Assembly: GCA_033283385.1 (NCBI GenBank)
Contig: JAWMQQ010000001.1
Coordinates: forward strand, 868,001 to 932,000
Reading direction: 5' to 3'
Source: Mangrovimicrobium sp033283385
GTDB lineage: Bacteria; Pseudomonadota; Gammaproteobacteria; Pseudomonadales; Halieaceae
Length of the DNA stretch: 64,000 nucleotides
Positions 42,670 through 51,953 of this stretch are shown here, in pieces; position 1 is the stretch's first letter, and each line of letters begins with the position of its first letter. The notes below the pieces were generated by a model, which was given only the letters and a program-made list of their open reading frames with translations, was not told the origin of the DNA and did no database searches. The translations under genes and the position numbers were made by a program.

Positions 42670-43871
42670 GCACGATCAATCGCGGCGGCCCCCTGCAGGG
42701 CGTGCGCGTACTGGAACTGACCAAGGTCTGGGCCGGCCCCTACGTGGGCAAGCTGCTGGCCTACCTCGGCGCGGAAGTCATCCGCGTGGAGAGCGAGGGC
42801 TCGCTGGACGTCACCCGCACCTTCGGTGTCGACGATATCGACAACGCGCCGGGCTGGCAGTCGGTGAATCCGCAGAAGCTCAGCGTGCAGGTGAACATGA
42901 AAAGCGAGGAGGGCATCGCGCTCATCCTCAAGCTGGTCGGCGAGTGCGACATTCTGGTGGAAAACCTGCGCCCGGGCGCGGTGAAGCGCCTGGGACTCGG
43001 CTACGAGCGTGTGCGCGAGGCCAACCCCGATATCATCTATGTCTCCATGGGCATGTGGGGCACCGACGGACCGCTCAGCTACCAGACCGGCTACGCGCCG
43101 TGTTTCGCAGCGCTGGGCGGCGTCAGCGCACTGGTCGGGCACGAGCCCGGCGCGCCCGAGGGCATGAACACCCGTTACGCGGATTCCACCTTCGGCGCAG
43201 CGGCGGCCTACGCCGCCCTGGTGGCGCTACTGCACCGCCGCCGCGGCGGCAAGGGGCAGTTCGTCGACGTGTCGGCGGTGGAGGCCATGAGCAGCATGAT
43301 CGGCGACTCCATCATGGACTACGCCCTCAACGGCGTGGTCGCCGAGTGCGGCGGCAACCGCCACCCGGAGATGGCGCCCCACGGCGTCTACCCGGCGCGC
43401 GGCGGCGAGTGGGTCAGCATCGCCGCGGCCAACGGCAAGCAGTGGGCCGGGCTGGCCGAGTGCATGGGCAAGCCGGAACTCGGCAAGGACCCGCGCTTCG
43501 CAACCCTGGACGACCGCAAGGCCAACGAGGACGAACTGGACGAGATCGTCACCGCCTGGACCTCCGGCTGCTGCCCGATGGAACTGGTGACAAAACTGCA
43601 AAAGCGCGGCGTTTCCGCGGCCAAGAGCCAGAGCTCGCTGGACCTGATCGCCGATCCGCACCTGTGGGTGCGCGAATTCTACCGCGACGTGACCGACCCG
43701 GACGGCAACAGCAAGCCGACCCTCGGCCCGTCGTGGAACATGTCCCGGCCCGCGCAGCTCGGCGCCGCCGCGCCGCGGCTGGGGCAACACAACGACTACG
43801 TGCTGGGAGATATTCTCGGCCTGTCGACGGAAGAACGGGAAAGCTTGTACGCGGCCGGCGTCACTCGCTAG
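42666..43871 (+). CDS. Family III CoA transferase, catalytic subunit
   Basis: A 401-residue CaiB/BaiF-type CoA transferase, translationally coupled to the preceding paralogue. The active-site Asp173 is retained in YADSTFGAA, matching LGDSNTG of formyl-CoA transferase, and the KLLAYLGAEVIRVE and ENLRPGAVKRLGLGYE blocks are standard. It should move CoA from a donor thioester to a carboxylate, presumably the product of HyuAB or of downstream oxidation. The neighbour supplies a non-catalytic partner. Donor and acceptor are not known. Confidence 0.9.
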   Translation: MSTINRGGPLQGVRVLELTKVWAGPYVGKLLAYLGAEVIRVESEGSLDVTRTFGVDDIDNAPGWQSVNPQKLSVQVNMKSEEGIALILKLVGECDILVENLRPGAVKRLGLGYERVREANPDIIYVSMGMWGTDGPLSYQTGYAPCFAALGGVSALVGHEPGAPEGMNTRYADSTFGAAAAYAALVALLHRRRGGKGQFVDVSAVEAMSSMIGDSIMDYALNGVVAECGGNRHPEMAPHGVYPARGGEWVSIAAANGKQWAGLAECMGKPELGKDPRFATLDDRKANEDELDEIVTAWTSGCCPMELVTKLQKRGVSAAKSQSSLDLIADPHLWVREFYRDVTDPDGNSKPTLGPSWNMSRPAQLGAAAPRLGQHNDYVLGDILGLSTEERESLYAAGVTR

Positions 43872-43899
43872 TCGCGGCGCATGAGCGGAGGGTTGGACG

Positions 43900-44940
43900 A
43901 TGTCTGAAACACTGTTCTCACTGGACAAACGCAATTACCACGATTGCCAGGACGCCTATCGGGGAGACAACAACCAGGAGTACTACCTGGGTGAATACTC
44001 CATCGATTCCGGGTCCGTAATCGACGTACACGCCGAGAAAAAGGCAGTCGGTTCCTGCTCCATCATCCACATCCGCTCGCGCACCAAGCAGTCCTTCATG
44101 CGCTCCTGGTCGCATATCCGCGAGGACGCCACCGACGTGATCGTGCTGTGGTTCGTCAAGCGCGGCCGCCTGTGCATCTCGCACCAGAGCGGCACCAGCA
44201 TTGCCGAGGCGGGCGATTTCGCGATTACCAAGTCGATGACGCCGTTCTCCATCGAGTGCCAGACCGACGACGAGTCCATGCACGAGGTGCTGCACGTGAT
44301 CGTGCCCACCCACATCCTGCGCCGCTTCATTCCCCACGAGGTGCGCTCGGGGTTTGCCGTGCCGGGCAGCGGCCGCGCCTTCCGCATCGCCGAGAACATT
44401 CTCACCGAGGTTTTCCAGGACGGTGACGAGTTGTCGGAGCACACCCAGCAGCTGCTGGTGGAAAGCGCGCTGCAGGTGGTGGCCGAGGCGATCAAGGATC
44501 GCGAGGACTGCACCCTGGTGCGCCAGTCGCTGCCGGACCGGCGCCTGCAGGAAGTGCTGCGCTATATCGATATCCACCTGTCCGACCCGGGCCTGAGCAC
44601 GGCGATGGTGGCGGAGGCCTGCGGTATCTCGCAGCGCTACCTGTCCTTCCTGCTGAAGCAGAACGGCACGCCGTTCTCGGACCTGGTCTGGGACAAGCGC
44701 CTGAAGATCGCCAGCCGCTGGCTGTCGTCCTCGCGGCCCAGCGATATCTCCATCGCGGAGATCGCCTTCCGCGTCGGTTTCAAGAGCCCGGCGCATTTCA
44801 GCCGCATGTTCAAGCGGGTTTACAAGAAGGGGCCACGGGAATACCGCAGCGCCAGCCTCGACGGCCAGCCGGCCGTCGAGAGCATGCCGGATATCCGCCA
44901 GGAACTGTTCGCTGGCGGCAGCAGCAACACACTGCAGTAG
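43900..44940 (+). CDS. AraC-family transcriptional regulator
   Basis: A 346-residue AraC regulator with an N-terminal AraC-binding-like domain (residues 1-200) and the two C-terminal HTH motifs (VAEACGISQRYLSFLLKQNG; IAEIAFRVGFKSPAHFSRMF). It lies 28 bases after the CoA transferase pair and 31 before a P450, all in one direction, so it appears embedded in the operon it probably regulates. It differs from the AraC protein at 33762, whose N-terminal domain is of another type. Inducer unknown. Confidence 0.91.
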   Translation: MSETLFSLDKRNYHDCQDAYRGDNNQEYYLGEYSIDSGSVIDVHAEKKAVGSCSIIHIRSRTKQSFMRSWSHIREDATDVIVLWFVKRGRLCISHQSGTSIAEAGDFAITKSMTPFSIECQTDDESMHEVLHVIVPTHILRRFIPHEVRSGFAVPGSGRAFRIAENILTEVFQDGDELSEHTQQLLVESALQVVAEAIKDREDCTLVRQSLPDRRLQEVLRYIDIHLSDPGLSTAMVAEACGISQRYLSFLLKQNGTPFSDLVWDKRLKIASRWLSSSRPSDISIAEIAFRVGFKSPAHFSRMFKRVYKKGPREYRSASLDGQPAVESMPDIRQELFAGGSSNTLQ

Positions 44941-44971
44941 ATTCCATGTTTCTAGAGGGGGAGCCAGAGCA

Positions 44972-46279
44972 ATGACCAGTGCAACTGAAAACGCCGCCAT
45001 GGACAGCTGTCCGGTGGCCGGACGCGAAGTCGACCTGAAAACGGCGACGCTGCAGGATAACGAACTGCGCGCACACCCCAACGAATTCTACTGGGCCATG
45101 CGCCACGAGGACCCTGTGCACTACGACGAGGGCATCAGCATGTGGCTGGTGTCGCGCTTCGAGGACCTGCAGGCGGTACTCGCCGACCCGATCACCTTCT
45201 CGGTTGAAGTCGGTTACAAGGATAGCTACGCCAAGGGTTTCTTCGACGAGTTCAAGGAAATCCTCGAGCGCAACGGCGGCGGCTTCTTCCCCGACGCGAT
45301 CATGACCGACCCGCCCGAGCACACCCGCGTGCGCAAGCTGATGGAGCAGGCCTTCACCGCCCACCGCGTGAAGCAGCTGGAGCCGGAGATCACCGCGGTC
45401 GTGTCCAGGCTGATCGACAGGTTCGCCGACCAGGGCCACGCCGACGGCGTGAAGGACTTCGCCGTGCCGATGACCATCGAGATCATCTGCGCCCAGCTGG
45501 GTATCACCGAGTTCGACCCGGAGAAGGTGCAGGCCTGGTCGCTGGCGGTGACCGCCCAGATCAGCCAGATGCAGGACCATGACCGCATGGTCGAGAATGC
45601 CAATCTCATCTGCGAACTGCAGAACTTCCTGATCGCCGAGATCCAGAAGCGCCAGGAGACACCGCAGGACGACCTGCTGTCCGACCTGATCCACGCCAAG
45701 TCCGAGGACGAGGCCAACCCGACGCTGACCTTCAAGGAAGTGGTGTCCCTGGCGCGCGCGCTGATGATCGCCGGCAACGAGACCACCGCCACCGCGCTGG
45801 GCAACCTGCTGTACTTCCTCGCCACGAATGCAGACATGCAGCAGGCGCTGTATGACAACGTCGACGACGAACGCTACACCACACGCTTCGTCGAGGAACT
45901 GCTGCGCCTTGAGCCGCCGGTGCGCGGCCTGGCACGCACCACGACGAAAGAAGTGCAGCTGGGCGGCGCAACCCTGCCCAAGGGCGCGCACATGCTGCTG
46001 CTGTATGCCTCCGCGAACGACGACGAAACCGTGTTCGAGTGCCCGCGCAAGTTCGACATGCAGCGCAAGAACATCGGCCGCCAGGTCGCCTTCGGCGGCG
46101 GCGTGCACCGCTGCGTGGGCCTGTCGCTGGCGCGCATGGAGGTCAAGGTGGCCGCGCGTGAATTCGTGCGCCGGTTGAAGGACATCAAACTGGACATGCC
46201 GGCGGAGGACGTGCGCTACCTGCCCACTGTCGCCACGCGCTCCATCGAGCGCCTGCCGCTGACTTTCAGCAAGCGTTGA
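44972..46279 (+). CDS. Cytochrome P450
   Basis: A 435-residue bacterial P450. Heme motif FGGGVHRCVG (Cys near 383), ExxR as EELLR, I-helix AGNETT with the conserved acid-alcohol pair, and DPPEHTRVRKL in the C-helix region. It is of the common class I type, needing ferredoxin and reductase, and unrelated in detail to the CYP101-like protein at 30086. GGGGGAG precedes the ATG. It is the last gene before the intrinsic terminator at 46361. The substrate is likely a lipid, terpenoid or steroid, from context. Confidence 0.92.
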   Translation: MTSATENAAMDSCPVAGREVDLKTATLQDNELRAHPNEFYWAMRHEDPVHYDEGISMWLVSRFEDLQAVLADPITFSVEVGYKDSYAKGFFDEFKEILERNGGGFFPDAIMTDPPEHTRVRKLMEQAFTAHRVKQLEPEITAVVSRLIDRFADQGHADGVKDFAVPMTIEIICAQLGITEFDPEKVQAWSLAVTAQISQMQDHDRMVENANLICELQNFLIAEIQKRQETPQDDLLSDLIHAKSEDEANPTLTFKEVVSLARALMIAGNETTATALGNLLYFLATNADMQQALYDNVDDERYTTRFVEELLRLEPPVRGLARTTTKEVQLGGATLPKGAHMLLLYASANDDETVFECPRKFDMQRKNIGRQVAFGGGVHRCVGLSLARMEVKVAAREFVRRLKDIKLDMPAEDVRYLPTVATRSIERLPLTFSKR

Positions 46280-46321
46280 TCGGCCTGCCGGGTTTTCCGG
46301 GCACGCTTTGAACCGCACTCC

Positions 46322-46359
46322 TTGAAGAGCTCTCTTTGAAGAGCTCTCTATGAAGAGCG
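46322..46359. repeat. 14-bp tandem repeat with GAGCTC core
   Basis: TTGAAGAGCTCTCT occurs at 46322-46335 and 46336-46349, with a degenerate third copy to 46359, directly before the terminator stem. Confidence 0.7.
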
Positions 46360-46360
46360 A

Positions 46361-46398
46361 GGGCTGCCACCTCTGGCCGGAGCGGGCAGCCCTTTTTT
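46361..46398 (+). terminator. Intrinsic terminator after the P450 gene
   Basis: The stem GGGCTGCC / GGCAGCCC (46361-46368 with 46385-46392) is followed by six T residues. It closes the 36-46 kb transcription run. Confidence 0.85.
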
Positions 46399-46441
46399 CA
46401 ATCCGGCCGACGAAGTGATTAGTGTAAATCTGGAGTGGTAC

Positions 46442-47281
46442 ATGGGGCGGGAGCTCGAGGGCAAGGTAGCGATCATCACCGGCGGCGCCAGCGGCATTGG
46501 CGCGGCGACCGCGGAACTGTTCGTGCAGGAGGGCGCGAAGGTAGTCGCGGCGGACGTGAACGAGGAACAGGGCGAGGCACTGGTGGAAAGGCTGGGTGCG
46601 AACGCCCGGTTTCGCAAGACCGACGTCGGCAGTATCGAGGACGTCGAGGCGCTGGTGGATCATGCGATAGCGGAGTTCGGCGGCCTGGACATCATGTTCA
46701 ACAACGCCGGTATTTCCGGTGCCCAGTACCCGCGCTTCCTCGACGACGACCTGGCGGATTTCCACAAGGTGGTGAACGTCAACCTGCTCGGCGTGATGGC
46801 CGGCTGCCGGTTTGCCGGCAAGTACATGTCGCAGCACGGCGGCGGCGTGATCCTCAATTCCGCCTCCATCGCCGGCGTGATGGCGGGGCAGGCGCTGATG
46901 ACCTACCGCGCCACCAAGGCGGCGGTGATCCAGTTCAGCAAGTCCATCGCCATCGATCTCGCCGAGTACAACATCCGCGTGATCGCGCTGGCGCCGGGGC
47001 ATATCCGCACGCCGCTCAACGCCTTCACCATGCCGGGGATGACCGAGGCGCAATCGGTCAAGCTGCGCGAGGCGCTGGCGCCGGTGTGGGATGCCAACCA
47101 ACCGCTCAAGCGCCAGGGCGCGCCGGCGGACGTGGCCCAGACGGTTGCCTTCCTGGCTTCGGATCGCGCCGCACAGATTACCGGCATCGTCATGCCCATC
47201 GACGGCGGGATCACCGCGGGCGACCCGGTCAACCACCTGAACGAGATCTTTGCGGCGCGCGCCAAAGCGTTGGAGTCATAG
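46442..47281 (+). CDS. SDR-family oxidoreductase
   Basis: A 279-residue SDR with TGGASGIG in the coenzyme loop, VAADVNEEQ after beta 2 (Asp, so NAD), NNAGISG near 88 and a full Ser/Tyr/Lys set (LNSASIAG, YRATK). The ATG at 46442 has GGAG nine bases upstream; a GTG at 46415 is also possible. It follows the terminator and precedes a TonB receptor by 89 bases, so it may head the second half of the catabolic region. Substrate not determinable. Confidence 0.88.
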   Translation: MGRELEGKVAIITGGASGIGAATAELFVQEGAKVVAADVNEEQGEALVERLGANARFRKTDVGSIEDVEALVDHAIAEFGGLDIMFNNAGISGAQYPRFLDDDLADFHKVVNVNLLGVMAGCRFAGKYMSQHGGGVILNSASIAGVMAGQALMTYRATKAAVIQFSKSIAIDLAEYNIRVIALAPGHIRTPLNAFTMPGMTEAQSVKLREALAPVWDANQPLKRQGAPADVAQTVAFLASDRAAQITGIVMPIDGGITAGDPVNHLNEIFAARAKALES

Positions 47282-47370
47282 GCTGCGCCTGCCGTATAAT
47301 CACCCGAGCTTTTGTAAAAACCAAAAAAAATCGCAAGCACATAATAGTGATAACCCAGAGGGAACCTACA

Positions 47371-49782
47371 ATGAAAAACGCACCGTACAACCGCAAAAAC
47401 CTATTTGGGGCAGTAACCGGCGCATGCGCCGCGCTGGCGCTGGGCGGCATGATCGCACCGGTGACCGCATTGGCGCAGACGGATGCCGGCAGCAGCGCTT
47501 CGGCCGGCAATGCGTCGCTGGAAGAAGTGGTGGTTACCGCCCGTCGTCGCAGCGAGGGCCTGTCGCGGGTCCCGATTTCAGTCAGCGCAATCAGCTCTGA
47601 ACAGCTCCTCGAGCGTTCCATCCGCACCGACTCCGACCTGCAGATCGCAGTTCCCGGCCTGACCATCCGCCAGACCCAGGGCAACAACTCCCTGACCTAC
47701 TCCATCCGTGGCCAGTCTGCCGATACCTTCAGCGGCTCGCCTTCGGCGGTGATCGCCTACATGAACGAAGTGCCGCTGACCATCAGCGGCGCGTCCACCT
47801 TCTACGATCTGGACTCCATCCAGGTGCTGAAGGGCCCGCAGGGTACCCTGTTCGGCAAGAACACCACCGGCGGCGCGGTGCTCTACACCTCGGCCAAGCC
47901 GACCGACGAATTCGGCGGCCGCCTGCGCGTGCGCACCGGTAATTACGACATGCGGGAAGTCGAGGGCATGTTGAACGTGCCGCTGATCGACGACACCCTG
48001 CTGATGCGCGCGGCGTTTGATTCCGTGCGCCGCGACGGCTACATCGATGACATCCTCACCGGCGACGACCTCGGCCAGATCGAGCGCGACAGCGGCCGCC
48101 TCTCGGTCACCTGGAGCCCCGGCGAGCGCTTCCAGAACGACGCCGTCTTCGCCTACTCGGAAGCCGGCGGCACCAACACCGGCGCGTCCTATACCTACAG
48201 CGTTTACGGCTGCGGCGAGACCCATAACGGCTATGCGCTCAACTGCGCCAGCGGCTTTCTCTATGGCCCGACCATGGACACCGCGTTCGGCTTCGACGGC
48301 GCCTGGGCCGGCTACCTGGCCGCTCACCCGGAAGCCTATGCCGATGGCCTGGTCGCCTACGTGCAGGAGCAGAAACGCCTGGGCTACTACAAGACCCAGC
48401 ACCCGGCCAGCGCGGATCACGACGGCAAGGACTGGATCCTGACCAACCACACCTCGTTCGATATCACCGACAACATGCAGATCAAGAACATTTTCGGCGC
48501 CTCCCACGCCGAGACTGATTCCATGCAGCCGCAGCTCGGTGCGCCGTTCATCACCATCCTCACGGCCAACCTCGATACCGGCAAGTTCGGCAACGAGATG
48601 GAGGTGGACGCCATCTCCGACGAAATCCAGCTCACCGGCACCGCCTTCCAGGGCGACCTGAACTACATCGTCGGCGTGTTCTACGAGGACCACCAGGCCG
48701 ACACCCTGTGGCCGCAGACCTACTTCGACCTGCTGCCCTGGGCGCCGCCCACCACGGCCACCAATAACTTCCGCATCCAGACGGAGACCCAGGCGATCTA
48801 CGCGCAGGGCACCTACAACCTGGAGCGCCTCACCGGCATCGACCTCGCCCTGACCGCGGGCATGCGTTACACCAGTGAGGACGTGACCATCAAGCAGCTC
48901 AAGCAGGCGGACGCCTACGGCGCGGCGGACCAGGACGAAACCTTCGACGAGCCCTCCTGGGAACTCGGCCTGGAATGGGGTATTACCGACAGCCTGTTCA
49001 CCTACGTGAAGGGTCGCCACAGCTTCCGCAGCGGCGGCTTCAACGGCTCGGCGCCGCCGGTGGATACCGATGCGGTCGGCGGCGGCAACAAGTTCGACGT
49101 GGAAACCGTCGAGGACGTGGAAGCGGGTATCAAGTTCCGCGGCAGCGTGTTCGACATGCCCGCCAGCATGAGCCTGGCCGCGTACAAGTCCTGGATCGAC
49201 GACGTACAGCGCGTCGAATTCCCGGATCCGGACGGCCCCGGCCCGATCGCCTCCATCGCGGTCACCGCCAACGTGCCGAAGATGGAAGTCGAGGGCGTGG
49301 AAGTGGAAGCCTCCATCGCGCCGGCCGACTGGCTGGAGATGGGCGTGAACGGCGCCTATACCGACGCCACCTTCAAGGATGGCAATGTGACCCTGTTCGG
49401 TGTGGACTACAGCTACAGCCCGGTGGCGAACACCCCGGAGTACTCCGGTTCCGCCTATGCCAAGCTGTATTTCCTGCAGGGCGGTGACGCCGGCGACCTG
49501 AGCCTGCGCGCCGAGGTCTACTCGCAGAGCAGCTTCTACTTCTCCAACACCGCCGACTCCATTGGTCCCGACACCAAGCTGGACGGGTACGACCTGGTCA
49601 ACGCCCGTCTGGAGTGGAGCGGTATCTTCGGCACCAAGGTGTCCGGCGCGCTGTGGGCCAACAACCTGACCGACGAGGAGTACTTCGTCGGTGGCATGGC
49701 GCTGGCCTCCTCGCTGGGCCACAACGCCGCCGCGGTCGGCGAGCCGCGCATGTATGGCGCGGAACTGACCTACGAGTTCTAA
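47371..49782 (+). CDS. TonB-dependent outer-membrane receptor
   Basis: An 803-residue receptor. Signal peptide of about 35 residues ending VTALAQ, TonB box LEEVVVTARRR near 48, plug domain with VLKGPQGTLFGKNTTGGAV, then a long barrel ending in the aromatic C-terminus ELTYEF. It has the VTARRR class N-terminus like its counterpart at 27413 but is clearly a different sequence. It lies upstream of the ferredoxin and the KstD-like gene. Uptake of the hydrophobic substrate is the likely role. Confidence 0.93.
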   Translation: MKNAPYNRKNLFGAVTGACAALALGGMIAPVTALAQTDAGSSASAGNASLEEVVVTARRRSEGLSRVPISVSAISSEQLLERSIRTDSDLQIAVPGLTIRQTQGNNSLTYSIRGQSADTFSGSPSAVIAYMNEVPLTISGASTFYDLDSIQVLKGPQGTLFGKNTTGGAVLYTSAKPTDEFGGRLRVRTGNYDMREVEGMLNVPLIDDTLLMRAAFDSVRRDGYIDDILTGDDLGQIERDSGRLSVTWSPGERFQNDAVFAYSEAGGTNTGASYTYSVYGCGETHNGYALNCASGFLYGPTMDTAFGFDGAWAGYLAAHPEAYADGLVAYVQEQKRLGYYKTQHPASADHDGKDWILTNHTSFDITDNMQIKNIFGASHAETDSMQPQLGAPFITILTANLDTGKFGNEMEVDAISDEIQLTGTAFQGDLNYIVGVFYEDHQADTLWPQTYFDLLPWAPPTTATNNFRIQTETQAIYAQGTYNLERLTGIDLALTAGMRYTSEDVTIKQLKQADAYGAADQDETFDEPSWELGLEWGITDSLFTYVKGRHSFRSGGFNGSAPPVDTDAVGGGNKFDVETVEDVEAGIKFRGSVFDMPASMSLAAYKSWIDDVQRVEFPDPDGPGPIASIAVTANVPKMEVEGVEVEASIAPADWLEMGVNGAYTDATFKDGNVTLFGVDYSYSPVANTPEYSGSAYAKLYFLQGGDAGDLSLRAEVYSQSSFYFSNTADSIGPDTKLDGYDLVNARLEWSGIFGTKVSGALWANNLTDEEYFVGGMALASSLGHNAAAVGEPRMYGAELTYEF

Positions 49783-49816
49783 GCGACTCATGTTCAAGGA
49801 AAGGGAGTAAGTGGTA

Positions 49817-50146
49817 ATGAGCAATGTGACGGTCACCCTGGTACAGGTCGATGGGGAAGTCGTGGTTATCGATGATGCGCCGGTGGGTGAATCGCTGATG
49901 GAGGTCGCCCGTTCGCACGGTGTCGACGGTATCCTCGGCGATTGCGGGGGTGGCTGCGCCTGCGCCACCTGCCACGTCTACGTGGACCCGGAGTGGGAGG
50001 CCGTCGTCGGCAAGCCCGACGACATCGAGGAGATGACCCTCGACATGGTGTCCCACGTGATGCAGGACAACAGCCGGCTGAGCTGCCAGATCAAGCTGCG
50101 GCCGGAACTGGACGGCCTGCGCGTGACGGTGGCCCCCGCCGATTGA
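49817..50146 (+). CDS. 2Fe-2S ferredoxin, putidaredoxin/adrenodoxin type
   Basis: A 109-residue ferredoxin with the cluster pattern C-x5-C-x2-C (GDCGGGCACATCHVYV; one extra Cys in between) and the fourth Cys in RLSCQI. The sequence follows putidaredoxin closely, including SRL-CQI and RPELDGLRV. It should pass electrons to a class I P450; two are in the window. No ferredoxin reductase gene is nearby, so a distant one must serve. The ATG at 49817, rather than the GTG at 49811, has proper GGGAG spacing. Confidence 0.93.
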   Translation: MSNVTVTLVQVDGEVVVIDDAPVGESLMEVARSHGVDGILGDCGGGCACATCHVYVDPEWEAVVGKPDDIEEMTLDMVSHVMQDNSRLSCQIKLRPELDGLRVTVAPAD

Positions 50147-50165
50147 CCGCCCTCAGGGTAGCCGC

Positions 50166-50192
50166 GCCCGGGCGCTGTAGTCCCGGGCTTTT
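50166..50192 (+). terminator. Hairpin with short T-run between ferredoxin and KstD-like genes
   Basis: GCCCGGG / CCCGGGC stem with four T residues after it. It may terminate or attenuate transcription into the flavoprotein gene. Confidence 0.6.
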
Positions 50193-50215
50193 GAATTGAA
50201 AGCGGAGAGTTGGGA

Positions 50216-51946
50216 ATGAGTGATACAGAGACTTACGATGTAGTGGTTGTCGGCTCCGGCTCCGCCGGGACCATGGCCGCGTTGCGCGCGGTAGAGCTGG
50301 GCCTGTCGGTGCTGGTGATCGAGAAGGCGCACAAGTTCGGCGGCACCTCGGCCACTTCCGGCGGCGTGATGTGGATCCCCAACCACCAGCTCGAACCCAA
50401 CGACGATACCCCCGAGGAAGCGAAGCAGTACCTCGACAACCTGATCGAGGTGCCGGTGCAGGCGGATCGCATCGAAGCCTACCTGGAGAAGGCGCCGCAA
50501 ATGGCGCAGTTCCTCAAGTCCATGGGCCTGCCGCTGGCGGTGGCCGCCTGGCCGGACTACTTCCAGACCGTGCCCGGCGCCCGCGCCGACCGCTCCATCG
50601 TCTGCGACACTTTCGACGGCCGCCAGCTGGGCGACCGCTTCCCCTTCATGCGCGAGCAGTATTCCCGCTTCAAGGTGATGCGCCGCTACGCCATCGACCT
50701 GGTCGAGTTCTTCGCCATCTCCACCCAGTCTCCGGGCTGGATCAAGGTGTTCCTGAAGATGGTCTGGCGCTACTGGAGCGACCTCGGCACGCGCCTGATC
50801 AGCCGCCGCGACCGCCGCTTCACCCAGGGCGGCGCGCTGATGGGCCACCTGTTCAAGCAGGTGTTCGACCGCGGCGTCGAGATCCGCCTGGAGACCAAGC
50901 TCGACGAGCTGGTGTTCACCGACGGCGAGGTGAAGGGCGTCAAGGTCAGCAACTTCGGCCGCCAGTACGAGATCGCCGCGCGCCACGGCGTGGTGCTCTG
51001 CGCGGGTGGCTTCGAGTGGAACCAGGAACTGCGCGACCGCTACCTGCCGGTCTCCGGCCTCACCCGGCACAGCAGCACGCCGGAGGACGCCAACCGCGGC
51101 GAGGCCCTGATAGCGGGCCTCGGCGTCGGCGCCGCCACCGAGCACACCGACGACGCCTGGTGGATGCCCACCATGCACCTGCCCATGCCCAGCGCCTCTA
51201 ACTTCGAGGAGATCCACCAGGCGGCCTTCGACGTGGGTCGCCCGCACAGCGTGTGCGTGAACCGCAACGGCGAGCGCTTCGTCAACGAGGCCTGCGGCTA
51301 CGACGAGTTCGGCGGCGCGATGATCGCCGACGAGATCAAGACCGGCGCCAACAACCCCTGCTGGCTGGTGTTCGACGCGAGCTTCCGCAAGAAGTGGACC
51401 GCCGGCGGCTTCCTGCCCAGCATCATCATGCCCGACTGGACCATCCCGGTGGACTGGTGGGATCACTACGTGTTCAAGGCGGATTCCGTCGAGGCGCTGG
51501 CGGCGAAGATCCACGTGCCCGTGGACGCGCTGAAGAAAACCGTCGCCAACATGAACGATTACGCGCGCACCGGTACGGACCCCGAGTTCAACCGCGGCGG
51601 TAACGACTACGACCGCATGTTCGGCGACGCGAATATGTCGCCCAACCCCTGCCTCGGCCCGATCGACACCGCGCCGTATTATGCGGTGCCGATCAACGCC
51701 GGCGACCTCGGCACCAAGGGCGGCCTCAAGGCCGACGCCCGCGCCCGGGTGGTCGACGACGCGGGCAAGCCGATTCCCGGCCTGTACGCGGCGGGCAACA
51801 ATTCCGGCAACCCCTTCGGCAACCGCTACCCCGGTGCCGGCGGCACCATCGGCCCGGCGATGACCTTCGGGTATGTCGCGGCCGAGGATATCGCCGAGCG
51901 CGCCGGCAAGGGTGAGGCCCCGGCCTCGACTGAAAACGCAGCCTGA
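50216..51946 (+). CDS. KstD-like FAD-dependent 3-oxo-dehydrogenase
   Basis: A 576-residue flavoprotein of the succinate dehydrogenase/3-ketosteroid-delta1-dehydrogenase family. FAD-binding VVVVGSGSAGTMAALRA and GGTSATSGGVMW lie at the N-terminus. The C-terminal GDLGTKGGL, GLYAAGNNSGNPFGNRYPG and GGTIGPAMTFGY blocks are typical of KstD. Such enzymes introduce a 1,2 double bond next to a ring ketone, in steroids or oxo-cyclohexane acids. GGAGA lies in the leader. With the CoA transferases and crotonase it suggests ring dehydrogenation. The steroid assignment is not certain. Confidence 0.88.
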   Translation: MSDTETYDVVVVGSGSAGTMAALRAVELGLSVLVIEKAHKFGGTSATSGGVMWIPNHQLEPNDDTPEEAKQYLDNLIEVPVQADRIEAYLEKAPQMAQFLKSMGLPLAVAAWPDYFQTVPGARADRSIVCDTFDGRQLGDRFPFMREQYSRFKVMRRYAIDLVEFFAISTQSPGWIKVFLKMVWRYWSDLGTRLISRRDRRFTQGGALMGHLFKQVFDRGVEIRLETKLDELVFTDGEVKGVKVSNFGRQYEIAARHGVVLCAGGFEWNQELRDRYLPVSGLTRHSSTPEDANRGEALIAGLGVGAATEHTDDAWWMPTMHLPMPSASNFEEIHQAAFDVGRPHSVCVNRNGERFVNEACGYDEFGGAMIADEIKTGANNPCWLVFDASFRKKWTAGGFLPSIIMPDWTIPVDWWDHYVFKADSVEALAAKIHVPVDALKKTVANMNDYARTGTDPEFNRGGNDYDRMFGDANMSPNPCLGPIDTAPYYAVPINAGDLGTKGGLKADARARVVDDAGKPIPGLYAAGNNSGNPFGNRYPGAGGTIGPAMTFGYVAAEDIAERAGKGEAPASTENAA

Positions 51947-51953
51947 GACTTAC

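Noticed and set aside
47578..49968. 796-codon minus-strand frame opposite a TonB receptor
   Set aside because: Antisense shadow of the receptor gene; it has no motif and no signal of its own.
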